A DNA stretch of 64,000 bases from Pseudoclavibacter sp. RFBB5 (lineage in GTDB: Bacteria; Actinomycetota; Actinomycetes; Actinomycetales; Microbacteriaceae), in NCBI RefSeq assembly GCF_002931555.1, contig NZ_PSTZ01000010.1, positions 267,320 through 331,319 of the forward strand, in the 5' to 3' direction. A program made the translations under genes and the position numbers. This document shows, one piece after another, positions 18,463-27,045 of this stretch. The notes under the pieces were generated by a model. The model did no database searches. It had not been told where the DNA came from and saw only the letters and a program-made list of their open reading frames with translations. Position 1 is the first letter of the stretch; every line of letters begins with the position of its first letter.

Positions 18463-20303
18463 GCGTTCGCTCCCTTCGAGCTTGGGATTCCGTCCGCTGC
18501 AGACGACGCTGGGTCGTCTGTCTCCCATTCCACCTGTCCGAGCGTGGATGCGAGGAGCGAGCGGGTGTACTCGTGCTGTGGCCTCGCGAAGAGTTCGGTC
18601 ACCTCTGCGACCTCGACGATCTCGCCCGAGCGCATGACGGCGACTCGATCGCAGATGTCGGCGACGACTCCGAAGTTGTGCGTCACGATGATCACGCCCA
18701 TGCCGCGTTCCGCTTGCAGGTCGCGGATCAGCTCGAGGACGTCGGCCTGCACCGTCACATCCAGCGCCGTCGTCGGCTCGTCCGCGATGAGCAGGTCGGG
18801 GTTGCAGGAGACAGCGCCCGCGATCAGCACGCGCTGCGCCATTCCGCCGGAGATCTCGTGGGGGTACGAGCGGAAGAGCCGTTCCGGGTCGGGGATGCCC
18901 ACTCGCGCGAGGAGCCGCAGTGCTTCCGCCTTGGCCTCGTTCTTCCCGAGCCCGAGGTGATGACGCATGGGCTGCGTCAGCTGGAAGCCGATCCGGAACG
19001 CAGGATCGAGATTGCTCATCGGCTCCTGTGGGATGTACCCGATCGACTTTCCGAGGAGTGCAGCACGCTTCTTCGGGGAGAGCTCGAGCAGATCCTGCCC
19101 ATTGAACGTGAGGGCATCAGCCTGCATACGCGCCTCGGGTGGCAGCAGCCCGAGCACCGAGAACGCCGTCTGCGACTTGCCGGAACCCGACTCGCCGACG
19201 AGACCGAGGATCTCACCGCGCTCGAGCGTCAGCGACACCTGCTTGACGACCATGGTCTCGCCGCCGTCGGCTCGGGGGTACGACACCCGAAGCCCTTCGA
19301 CCCCGATGAGCTGGCCAGCTGGCGTGTGGGTAGTGACCTCGGGTCGCGGCGCTGTCGGCTCGGACGCGCGGTTCGCAACCACGTTCCTCGCATTCCGCAC
19401 TTTGCGGGTCGGCGCGATCGTGTGATCGGAGAGCGCATCCCGGATGCCGTTTCCGATGAGGGTGAACGACATGATCGTGAGGACCAGCGCCAGGCTCGGC
19501 CAGAGCAGCAGCACCGGCGCGCTGTAGATGTTCTGGGAGGCGTCCTGGAGCATGAGGCCCCAGCTCGACCGGTCGCTCGAGCCGAGCCCGAGGAAGGCGA
19601 TGCCTGCCTCGATGCCAATGCCGGCGCTCGCCAGCATGGCCGCTTGGATGATCGTGGGCTTGATCACGACGGGGAGGATGTGCCTGCGCATGATGCGCGT
19701 GTCTCCCAGACCGGAGACCTTGGCGGCGTCGACGTAGAGCTCCTCGCGCACAGCGCGAACGGAGCTTCGGATGAGCAGGAAGACCGAGGGGGCGATGAGG
19801 ACGCCGAAGACGGCGAGGGCGAGCTCGGAGCTGCGCCCGACCCTCGCGAGGACGACGAGGAGCACGACGATCGCGGGGAGCGACATGAGCGCACCGCTGA
19901 TCCAGACGCTGATCCCGTCGACCAGGCCCCGGCGGTACCCCGCGAGGAGACCGCTCGGGATGCCGATCGCCATGCTCACGCCGATCACGATCGCCGCGCT
20001 GATCAGGCTGGTCCGGGCACCGTAGAGGAGGTTCGCCCAGACGTCGCGTCCCACCCCATCGGCTCCCAGCGGGTGCTCGGCGGTGAACGGAGGTGCGAGC
20101 ACGTCGGCGATCTTCGCCTCGAGGGGGTCGTAGGACGTCAGCAGGGGTGCGCAGATCGCTGCGAGGATGACCACCAGGATGAACGAGGCGGAGACGACGA
20201 CCGCGGGGTCGCGAAGGAGCCGTCGAAGCACCCCTGGGCGGCGATCGTCCTCTTCGCTGAGCTGCAGCGAGGCGGACGTTCCGGAGACGAGATCGGCAGT
20301 CAT
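18459..20303 (-). CDS. Fused ABC permease (DppC-like) and ATPase (DppD-like)
   Basis: 614 residues. Residues ~1-300 form a DppC-type permease (six hydrophobic segments, HPLGADGVGRDVWANLLYGA and the EAA-loop region); residues ~340-600 form an ABC ATPase with Walker A GLVGESGSGKSQTAFSVLG, signature EISGGMAQRVLIAGA and Walker B LLIADEPTTALD. Such permease-ATPase fusions occur in actinobacterial dipeptide-type importers. The ATG at 20303 overlaps the dppB-like stop; the reading frame is open 5' of it but without similarity. Confidence 0.92.
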   Translation of the reverse strand: MTADLVSGTSASLQLSEEDDRRPGVLRRLLRDPAVVVSASFILVVILAAICAPLLTSYDPLEAKIADVLAPPFTAEHPLGADGVGRDVWANLLYGARTSLISAAIVIGVSMAIGIPSGLLAGYRRGLVDGISVWISGALMSLPAIVVLLVVLARVGRSSELALAVFGVLIAPSVFLLIRSSVRAVREELYVDAAKVSGLGDTRIMRRHILPVVIKPTIIQAAMLASAGIGIEAGIAFLGLGSSDRSSWGLMLQDASQNIYSAPVLLLWPSLALVLTIMSFTLIGNGIRDALSDHTIAPTRKVRNARNVVANRASEPTAPRPEVTTHTPAGQLIGVEGLRVSYPRADGGETMVVKQVSLTLERGEILGLVGESGSGKSQTAFSVLGLLPPEARMQADALTFNGQDLLELSPKKRAALLGKSIGYIPQEPMSNLDPAFRIGFQLTQPMRHHLGLGKNEAKAEALRLLARVGIPDPERLFRSYPHEISGGMAQRVLIAGAVSCNPDLLIADEPTTALDVTVQADVLELIRDLQAERGMGVIIVTHNFGVVADICDRVAVMRSGEIVEVAEVTELFARPQHEYTRSLLASTLGQVEWETDDPASSAADGIPSSKGANA

Positions 20304-21241
20304 GAGACACGCACCTTCGGGTTGACCCATCCCTGGGCGAGATCGACGAGCAGGTTCACGATCACGACGAGCACGACCGTGATGACGACGACCCCCATGA
20401 CCACCGGGAGGTCGCCTTGGCTTGCGGAGATGGACGCCTGCGTCCCGATCCCCGGGATGTTGAAGACCTTCTCCACGATCACCGACCCGGAGATGGAGAC
20501 GATGAACATGAGGGAGACCGTTGTCAGCGTCGGGCCTGCCGCATTCCGCAAGGCGTGCTGGAGCAGGACGCGCGACTCGGGGATGCCACGGCTGCGCAGC
20601 GTGCGCACGAAGTCCTGTCGTAGCACGTCGATCATGGAGCCGCGGATCTGCATGGCGATCGATGCGACTGCGCCGAGCGCGAGCGCGACGACCGGCAGGA
20701 TGATCGACGCGAACCACAGCGACGGTGATGCGAACAAGCCGACGTACCCCGTCGCTGGAAGGAGCCGCAGCTGCACGGCGAAGACGTAGGCCAGGACGAT
20801 CGCGACCAGGAAGCCTGGAATCGCCTGGACGAAGGTCGAGGAGACCTGCAGCCCACGATCGAGCGCACCGCGGCGGAGGGCCGCCGCGACACCGACTCCT
20901 GCGCCGAGGATGGAGGCGAGCAGGATGGAGCCGATCACCATGGAGAGCGTCGGCGGCAGCGTGAGGGCGACGACCTGGGTGACTGGCTGGTTCCCGTACC
21001 AGGAGGCGCCGAGGTCGCCTTGGATCGCCGAGGTGAGCCAGTTCCAGTACTGCGCGAGGACGGGCTCCGTGAGGCCAAGCTCAACACGCTTCTGTTCGAC
21101 CTGCTCCACGGTCGCGGTCGGACCGAGAATCTGCCGCGCAGGATCCGCGCCGGTCAAGTTGAGCAGGAAGAAGGTGAACGTCGAGATGACGAACAGCAGC
21201 AGCGCTCCCGCGCCGAGCCGGCGGAGGATGAAGACGAGCAT
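20300..21241 (-). CDS. ABC transporter permease (DppB-like)
   Basis: 313-residue inner-membrane permease beginning MLVFILRRLGAGALLLF, with six hydrophobic segments and the DppB-type loop QDFVRTLRSRGIPESRVLLQHALRN (its start, in two parts: DFVRTLRSRGIPE and LLQHALRNA). Usual family length. Stop overlaps the next start (ATGA), so B-CD-F are coupled. Confidence 0.92.
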   Translation of the reverse strand: MLVFILRRLGAGALLLFVISTFTFFLLNLTGADPARQILGPTATVEQVEQKRVELGLTEPVLAQYWNWLTSAIQGDLGASWYGNQPVTQVVALTLPPTLSMVIGSILLASILGAGVGVAAALRRGALDRGLQVSSTFVQAIPGFLVAIVLAYVFAVQLRLLPATGYVGLFASPSLWFASIILPVVALALGAVASIAMQIRGSMIDVLRQDFVRTLRSRGIPESRVLLQHALRNAAGPTLTTVSLMFIVSISGSVIVEKVFNIPGIGTQASISASQGDLPVVMGVVVITVVLVVIVNLLVDLAQGWVNPKVRVS

Positions 21242-21294
21242 GGTGGACTCCTGGGCTGTCGAGTGGGGATCTGGAAGGTGGTGCGGCCGCCAAC

Positions 21295-21321
21295 GGCCGA
21301 CGCCCGGGGAGGGCGCCGGCC
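21295..21321 (-). other. Intercistronic hairpin after the binding-protein gene
   Basis: Inverted repeat GGCCGACGCCC / GGGAGG-like loop / GGGCGCCGGCC (11-bp arms, one mismatch) between the binding-protein stop and the permease start. Such hairpins commonly partition expression so that the binding protein is made in excess (inference). No T-tract, so not a full terminator. Confidence 0.55.
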
Positions 21322-21328
21322 ATCAGAT

Positions 21329-22852
21329 TCAGCTGGTCGGCTGGATGTTCCAGATCGGCGGGAAGGTGGAGTACTTCTGCCCTTCCGCGGTCACGCCGCT
21401 GGAGAGCCCGAAGGAGTTGTCGCCCTGGATCCACGGGGCGAACCAGGCCTGCTCCACGACGTAGGTGTTGAGTTCCTGGAAGGTCTTCGCCTGCTCGTCC
21501 CCGGTCTCGCCCTGCGCCTTGGTGATGAGCTCGACGATCTTCGGGTCGTTCACGTGGAAGGTGTTCCAGAGTGCATCCGGGTCCAGCGCGATCTGCGTCG
21601 TGTCCCAGGAGCGGTTGGCGTCGAGCCGGAAGATCGCTGCGGGGTACTTCGCGCCGAGAAGGTCTGAGATGAACGTCTCACCGTTGACCGGCTGGTATTC
21701 CGTCGTGATGCCGATCGCTGCGAGGGCTTCGGTGACCGCTGCCTGCTCCGAAGGGTAGATCGGCGAGACGTCCGGCATCGGCAGCACGAACCCGTCTGCG
21801 TAGCCGGCTTCGGCCATCAGCTCCTTGGCCTTGGCGACGTCGTAGGGGTAGCGCTCTTCCAGCTCAGGCAGGTACGCGGTGCTGTCGACGCTGAACATCT
21901 GCGCCGTCTTCGCCCCCTTGCCGTTGTAGAGCTGGTCGAAGAGCGACTGGCGGTCGAGCGCGTAGTTGATGGCCTGGCGGACGCGCACGTCGGCCAGAGC
22001 GGGCACGAGCGTGCCCTCACGATCGAAGAGGTAGAGCCCGTTCGCGTTGTAGGACGGGAAGGAGACGACTTCCTGCCCCGCGGAGGAGACCGACTCGACG
22101 TCCTTCGGTTCGATGTTCGCGACGTTCACCTGGCCCGCTCGGAGCGCGTTGATCATGGCGTTCTTGTCGTTGAAGATCGTCGCCGTGATCTCGTCGTACG
22201 GGTACAGCTCCTGGTTCCAGTAGTCGGCGTTGCGTGTGTACACGTACTTGCTGCCCGCCTGGGTCGAGGGGCTGAGGGTGTACGGGCCGGATCCGACGGG
22301 AGTGGTCGCGAGCGATCCATCTTCCAGGTGGCTGGGGCTGGCCATCATGCCGGCAGGGCCGCCGAGGCTGGGCAGGAATGAGGGGTCCGGCGCAGACAGC
22401 TTGATGTCGACAGCGGTGGGGTCGACCACGGTCACCTCTTCGATGAACCGAAGCTGGGTTGCACTTCCACCGGAACCGGTCTTCGCGGACTCGAGGTTCG
22501 CCTTGACGGCCTCTGCGTCGAGGGCGGTGCCGTCGGTGAACTTCACATCGTCGCGGAGCTTGAGGCTCAGCACGGTGCTGTCGTCGTTGTAGGACCATTC
22601 GGTGGCGACGTTGGCCACCGGCTCGCCCTCGTTGTCGTTGCGCAGCAGCGAGTCGTAGACGGGCTGGGTGTACCAGATCTCGGGCCCCGTGAGCAGGTCA
22701 CCGGGCTGCCAGGACTGCGGCGGGGAGACGGTAGCCAGTGCCAGGGTCCCGCCGGTCGACGACCCGCCGGCAGCAGGTTGTCCCGAGCATGCGGTGGCGG
22801 CGAGCGCGATGGCTATGGCAGCGGCGGCAGCTGTCGCGAATTTTCTTCTCAT
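21329..22852 (-). CDS. ABC transporter substrate-binding lipoprotein (family 5)
   Basis: 507 residues. Lipoprotein signal: MRRKF, hydrophobic Ala-rich h-region, lipobox LAATAC (Cys22). Mature domain is SBP_bac_5 with TEWSYNDDSTVLSLKLRDD, KFTDGTALDAEAVKANLES and RVRQAINYALDRQSLF. Anchored outside the membrane, it delivers substrate to the DppB/CD/F importer encoded just downstream. AAGGAAA lies 5-8 nt before the ATG. Family-5 proteins bind peptides, nickel or oligosaccharides; the operon context favours a plant glycoside or oligosaccharide. Confidence 0.92.
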   Translation of the reverse strand: MRRKFATAAAAAIAIALAATACSGQPAAGGSSTGGTLALATVSPPQSWQPGDLLTGPEIWYTQPVYDSLLRNDNEGEPVANVATEWSYNDDSTVLSLKLRDDVKFTDGTALDAEAVKANLESAKTGSGGSATQLRFIEEVTVVDPTAVDIKLSAPDPSFLPSLGGPAGMMASPSHLEDGSLATTPVGSGPYTLSPSTQAGSKYVYTRNADYWNQELYPYDEITATIFNDKNAMINALRAGQVNVANIEPKDVESVSSAGQEVVSFPSYNANGLYLFDREGTLVPALADVRVRQAINYALDRQSLFDQLYNGKGAKTAQMFSVDSTAYLPELEERYPYDVAKAKELMAEAGYADGFVLPMPDVSPIYPSEQAAVTEALAAIGITTEYQPVNGETFISDLLGAKYPAAIFRLDANRSWDTTQIALDPDALWNTFHVNDPKIVELITKAQGETGDEQAKTFQELNTYVVEQAWFAPWIQGDNSFGLSSGVTAEGQKYSTFPPIWNIQPTS

Positions 22853-23330
22853 GTGCGTTTCCTTCGGCTGAGGTGTTGTGCTCCGAACGTCGGCAGCTTC
22901 GCCAGGAGAGCGGTGACACCATCACAGCGCCGTGGCTGCTGGCGACACCCTCCCGCCGCGGCGACCTTGTCGCGGGAGGGAGGAAGAGACGTCGTTGTTT
23001 CTTTGTTCAGGCCCGGTGTTCGGATTCGAGTCGCGTCCAGGCCCAGACCGAGACTCGTGACGCAGAACCGCTTGCTTGCGTGTTCCGGTGCGCCTAGTCC
23101 AGACTTTAGCCCAGAATGAACATAAATAGGGTCCTGGGAGATAGCGACCAGTGATGCCCGGTATAGACAGATGTGAGGCGGGCTTCAGAGAGCCGGATGC
23201 CGCCCTCATCCCACCGACCGTACTCGCTGCGCCGCATGGACCGCCGAGCCCAGAAGCTAGACTCGGCGGCGACCAGAACGGCACGGGCGCCGCGCGGGAA
23301 GCCACTGACAGACGACGAGGACGGCAGAGC
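22853..23330. other. 478-bp divergent regulatory region (binding-protein operon / ROK gene 2)
   Basis: No gene is seen. It holds a hairpin at 22948-22980 (CCCTCCCGC ... GCGGGAGGG) that would lie in the leader of either transcript, and an AT-rich palindrome-like element at 23105-23125 (site F, listed separately). An in-frame extension of the ROK gene reaches 23151 but does not look conserved. Confidence 0.5.
23105..23125. promoter_or_regulatory. Degenerate 21-bp operator (site F)
   Basis: TTTAGC / CCAGAATGA / ACATAA: a perfect right arm but only a partial left arm of the recurring palindrome. On the plus strand CAGACT (23100-23105) and TAAATA (23123-23128) are 17 nt apart and could be a weak promoter with the same geometry as sites A and E. 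Confidence 0.4.
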
Positions 23331-24593
23331 ATGAGCAACGGTCAGCTTTCGCCTCAGGATGCCTTCGTGCACGGTCAGCTCATCAACCTGATCCGCTCAG
23401 GACGAGCGAACACCCGGCCAGCGCTCGTCCGGGCCACGGGGCTGAGCAGGCGAATCGTCTCCGAGTGCGTCAGCCAGGCCGTCGAGACGGGACTCGTCGA
23501 TGACAGCGAGTTCGCCGTCGCGGACATCGGCCGCCCTTCACGTCTGCTCCGCTTTCGCTCCGAAGTCGGCGTCGTCTACGTCGGAGTCATCGAATCCTCG
23601 CAACTCTGGGCAGCAGTCGCCACGCTCTCCGGCAGCTTGGTCGACTCCATGCATCTGACGTGGGACGCAGCGGTCGGCCCGGTCGACACCTTGAACGCCC
23701 TCAAGCAGATGTTCGAGCAGCTCGCTGCACGAGGCCACGCCACCCCGTGGGCCATCGGCATCGGGGTCTCCGGCATCGTCGACTTCCAACGCGGACGTCT
23801 CGTGTCGTCACCCCTGCTCACCGGTTGGACAGACTTCAGCATCCGCTCGTTCCTCCGACAGCACTACGACGCACCGGTGTGGGTCGAACGCGATGTGAAC
23901 GTGATGGCGCTCGGCGAGTGGCACCTAGGCAGCCCCGCGACCGAGGACGACCTCATGTACGTGCTGGTCGACGAGGAAGTCGGCGCGGCGGTCGTGACGC
24001 AGGGACTGATCCACCGAGGCCGTTCCGGCGCCACGGGCGCTATCGGGCACATGCGGGTCACCGACGACCCATCTTTCCCGTGCAGGTGCGGGCGCACTGG
24101 CTGTCTCGACGCAGTCGTGGCCGGATGGAGCCTGGCCGAGCGCCTGTCGGCTCGCGCAATGGAGAGCGCCTTCCTCGCAGCACGCATCCGGGGCAAAGAA
24201 CTGCTGACGGCCGAGGACGTCGGCGATGCCGCGCGAGCGGGGGACCCGGTCGCGGCTGAAGAGGTCCGTGCACGCATAAGGTTCCTGGGCTCCGCCCTCG
24301 CTCCGCATGTGAACTTCGCCAACCCGGGGACGCTGGTCATCGGCGGAGGTCTGATCCGAATCGGCGACTGGACCGTCGATCTCCTCGAGCAGGCCCTCCG
24401 CGAAGGCCTGACGCCCGACGCCTTGGAGCCTCTCTCCATCAGAGCGGCATCGTTGGACTACCGGGAGGGCCTGGTGGGCAGCGCGATCCTCGCGGTCGAG
24501 CAGCTTTTCGCGGCGGACACGGTAGGCCTCTGGATCGATCAGGGCTCACCGGTCGGACGGGCAGCTTCGCTCCAGGATCTCCTCGCGGACTAG
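23331..24593 (+). CDS. ROK-family transcriptional regulator 2
   Basis: 420 residues. N-terminal winged helix (about 15-75: GRANTRPALVRATGLSRRIV) plus ROK domain. The Zn signature is CRCGRTGCLDA, with Asp replacing the usual Glu; the kinase-like motif is WVERDVNVMALGE. ATG 23331 is chosen for GAGGA upstream and because similarity starts in SPQDAFVHGQLINLI; a start near 23151 would add 60 non-conserved residues. It diverges from the binding-protein/GH106 operon, its likely target. Its stop codon shares the bases CTAG with the stop of the convergent downstream gene. Confidence 0.92.
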   Translation: MSNGQLSPQDAFVHGQLINLIRSGRANTRPALVRATGLSRRIVSECVSQAVETGLVDDSEFAVADIGRPSRLLRFRSEVGVVYVGVIESSQLWAAVATLSGSLVDSMHLTWDAAVGPVDTLNALKQMFEQLAARGHATPWAIGIGVSGIVDFQRGRLVSSPLLTGWTDFSIRSFLRQHYDAPVWVERDVNVMALGEWHLGSPATEDDLMYVLVDEEVGAAVVTQGLIHRGRSGATGAIGHMRVTDDPSFPCRCGRTGCLDAVVAGWSLAERLSARAMESAFLAARIRGKELLTAEDVGDAARAGDPVAAEEVRARIRFLGSALAPHVNFANPGTLVIGGGLIRIGDWTVDLLEQALREGLTPDALEPLSIRAASLDYREGLVGSAILAVEQLFAADTVGLWIDQGSPVGRAASLQDLLAD

Positions 24594-26011
24594 CTCGCCG
24601 GCCCCGCGCCGACCGTCAGCACGAATCTGGCATAGCCGGTCAGAGCAGGAACACCGTCGTCGACAGCCTCGACGATGACGTGGATCTGCTCCCCTTGCAC
24701 CGCGTCCGCCGCCACCCGCACCAGGCACTTGCCCGGCAGGACAACGATCTCGGAATCCGACCCTTGATCCTGGAAGGCCGTCACCGAGATGTCCCCGCCG
24801 TCCGGGTCGACGACCGTGAAATCCAGCTGGACACGTTCGCCTGGTCGCACAGCACGATCCAGCCCGGTCGCCGAGACGCGAGGCGCGTGATTGGCGTCCG
24901 CAGGGTCGGCGGTGACGGTCCAGCGCAGGCGAGCAGCGAAGTCCCTCTGGAATGCGCCGATCCACCGACCTGCGTCGCCGGCATCCGTGATCGGAGCCCC
25001 CGGCGTCCACGACACCGCCCCCGCGCTGTCCCATCGGTTGGGGTCATCGGCATGCGGAGTCTGCCTGCCGCCCCATCCCCCAAACGACGGATGCTCGGCA
25101 TTCCGAAGTCCGTTGTCGATGTGCATCGCGAAGTTCGAGGAGTCGCCCTCCGAGATCCACGCGCCGGCATCGTGGAGCGGCGCCCAGAGCTGGTATCCAC
25201 GAGCGACGAGGTCATCGGCGGAAGCACCTCGAACGCCGAAGTAGTCCTCCGGGTCGAAGCCGTCAGCCATCTGCTCGCCGTCACCCCAGACGCGGTAGGC
25301 CTTCCCGAGAGGTCCGACCGAGGACACGTGCTGGCGCATCCACTCCGCAGAGAGATACTCCGCAGCACCATCCGGCACGACGTGCCATGCGAAATAGCCC
25401 CACGCCGTCGTCGCGACGTCCCGGAACTCGATCTCCGGCCAGACCGGCCGGATGTAGGCAGCGAAGGCGTCGTCCTGCTCTCCGAAGCTCGTGATCACCG
25501 TGCGCCCGACGACCAGAGCTCGGATCACCTCCCACTGGGAGGTGCCTCGATACTGCTCCTCGATGGACTTGAGCGCGCGGGCGATGGTGTTCATACCACC
25601 CCACGCCTGCGCGAAGATCTTGCCAGGCGCGTCACCCAGCAGCACGTCGCGGACCAGATCCGACCCGGCCGTGGGTTCCCGCATATCGCCGACCTCACCC
25701 ACGTTCCCGACCGCGATCAGCGCACGGAGGCGCTCGGGGTCCGGATAGCGATCGTCGTGACGGACGAGGTTCTCGTGCACCTCCGCATACGCATCCACTG
25801 CCAGATCGATGTGCATCCGCGCACCCGGCGCTGGCCAGCGGTGAGGGGCGATACCTCGGGACTCGTCGCCCGCGTGATGGACCTGGCTCGCCGAGTAGAC
25901 CAGGGCGGCGATGTCGATCTCGTTGCTGTACAGCAGGAGTCGGAGCATCGAGTTCAGGTCGTCCAGCTCTGGATCGGTGGTGACGATGATGCGCGCTGGC
26001 GCTGTCGCCAT
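24590..26011 (-). CDS. Sde182/DUF1593 nucleoside-hydrolase-like protein
   Basis: 473 residues. N-terminal nucleoside-hydrolase-like domain (about 1-290) beginning ARIIVTTDPELDDLNSMLR, whose Asp cluster resembles the metal site of nucleoside hydrolases, followed by WRWTV-type C-terminal Ig-like module (about 370-470, HAPRVSATGLDRAV and DPDGGDISVTAFQD). This architecture is that of Sde182 (annotated as cellulose-binding in Saccharophagus); the substrate is not known. AGAGAGG precedes the ATG at 26011. Last gene of the minus-strand C-glycoside array, 50 bp after an oxidoreductase gene, so probably a glycosidase-like accessory. Confidence 0.82.
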   Translation of the reverse strand: MATAPARIIVTTDPELDDLNSMLRLLLYSNEIDIAALVYSASQVHHAGDESRGIAPHRWPAPGARMHIDLAVDAYAEVHENLVRHDDRYPDPERLRALIAVGNVGEVGDMREPTAGSDLVRDVLLGDAPGKIFAQAWGGMNTIARALKSIEEQYRGTSQWEVIRALVVGRTVITSFGEQDDAFAAYIRPVWPEIEFRDVATTAWGYFAWHVVPDGAAEYLSAEWMRQHVSSVGPLGKAYRVWGDGEQMADGFDPEDYFGVRGASADDLVARGYQLWAPLHDAGAWISEGDSSNFAMHIDNGLRNAEHPSFGGWGGRQTPHADDPNRWDSAGAVSWTPGAPITDAGDAGRWIGAFQRDFAARLRWTVTADPADANHAPRVSATGLDRAVRPGERVQLDFTVVDPDGGDISVTAFQDQGSDSEIVVLPGKCLVRVAADAVQGEQIHVIVEAVDDGVPALTGYARFVLTVGAGPAS

Positions 26012-26042
26012 GGCTCGCCTCTCTGTTGCAATCGTGTTTGGG

Positions 26043-26067
26043 ACCTGACGCGGGATCTGCGTCAGGT
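26043..26067 (-). other. Hairpin over an oxidoreductase stop codon
   Basis: Perfect 9-bp inverted repeat ACCTGACGC / GGGATCT / GCGTCAGGT that includes the oxidoreductase TGA (26062-26064). No T-tract follows, so it looks like an intercistronic or processing hairpin rather than a full terminator. Confidence 0.5.
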
Positions 26068-27045
26068 CTCGAAGGCATCCCGCCTGATGGCATCGAGGGT
26101 CTCGAACACACTGGTTGTGTCCTCGAGCGTGTGCGTGGGGTGCTCGAGGAGACCGGACATCGCAGCGTCGTTGGCCGCGCGGAGCATCGGCGTGTAGCCG
26201 TGTCCCTCGCGATCCACGGTGCAGTGACGCGCTCGTGGCCCCTCGGGGCCGTAGGAGTGGACCGTGAGGCTCGACGCGAACCAGAAGCCTGGATCGATGT
26301 CGATCCAGCCCTGATCCCCGGAAATGGCCGCCGAAGAGCTGAGGAACTCCACCATGGAACTCGCCCCGTGCGCGAAGCGCCCGCCGTCGTACTCGAGCGT
26401 GAAGTGCTCGCTCAGGTCGTTGCTGTCCGCCCTGACCGTACCGTTGGCGTGCACGCGTTCCGGGGCGCCGAGCATCATGTGGCTCAGCGTGACGGGATAG
26501 ATGCCCTGGTCGAGAAGCGCGCTGCCTCCCGGCTGCCAACGGCTTGAGCCATCCCGCGGGAAAGGCGCACCGAAGGATGCTTGCACGGCGCGGACCTGGC
26601 CGATCTCTCCTGACCTCACGATGTCGCCGACAAGCGCCATGAGCGGATTGAATTTCATCCACATGGCCTCCATGAGGAAGAGACCCTCGTCGCGGGCCAG
26701 TTCCGCGAGCTCACGAACCTCACGAGCATCGAGGCCCAGGGGCTTCTCGCACAGCACATGCTTGCCATGCAGCAACGCGCGCCTGGCCAGTTCGAAGTGC
26801 GTCACGTGAGGCGTGCAGAGGTACACGATGTCGATGTCCGACTCCAGCATCGCCGTGTAGTCGTCGAAGGGGTTCGGGATGTCGAAGTCGACCGCGAACC
26901 TCGTCGAACGCTCGATGCTTCTGGAGGCGACCGCCACGAGAGATGCGGACTCGACCAGATGAAGGTCATGCGCGATCTGCTTCGACACCGCGCCGGTGCC
27001 CGCTATGCCCCACCGGAGCGGTCGCCGCTCGTCTGCGCTATCCAT
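26062..27045 (-). CDS. Gfo/Idh/MocA-family oxidoreductase A
   Basis: 327 residues. Rossmann NAD(P)-binding start RWGIAGTGAVSKQIAHDL, the family motif CEKPLGLD with the conserved Lys, and an alpha/beta C-terminal substrate domain. Members oxidise or reduce hydroxyl groups of sugars and cyclitols. It overlaps the preceding glycosidase gene by 8 bp. In a 3-keto-glycoside pathway it could reduce keto-sugars or interconvert isomers (inference). Confidence 0.9.
   Translation of the reverse strand: MDSADERRPLRWGIAGTGAVSKQIAHDLHLVESASLVAVASRSIERSTRFAVDFDIPNPFDDYTAMLESDIDIVYLCTPHVTHFELARRALLHGKHVLCEKPLGLDAREVRELAELARDEGLFLMEAMWMKFNPLMALVGDIVRSGEIGQVRAVQASFGAPFPRDGSSRWQPGGSALLDQGIYPVTLSHMMLGAPERVHANGTVRADSNDLSEHFTLEYDGGRFAHGASSMVEFLSSSAAISGDQGWIDIDPGFWFASSLTVHSYGPEGPRARHCTVDREGHGYTPMLRAANDAAMSGLLEHPTHTLEDTTSVFETLDAIRRDAFET

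Noticed and set aside
22912..22926. CRP/GlxR-type site TGTGATGGTGTCACC
   Set aside because: Half-sites are separated by 5 rather than 6 bases and the right half is imperfect; not enough to call.
23010..23060. tRNA-like sequence around TTCGGATTCGAGTC
   Set aside because: No matching acceptor stem, anticodon arm or CCA end could be assembled.
23151..23330. Earlier start for ROK regulator 2
   Set aside because: The extension lacks similarity to ROK proteins, and ATG 23331 gives the usual length; kept only as an alternative.
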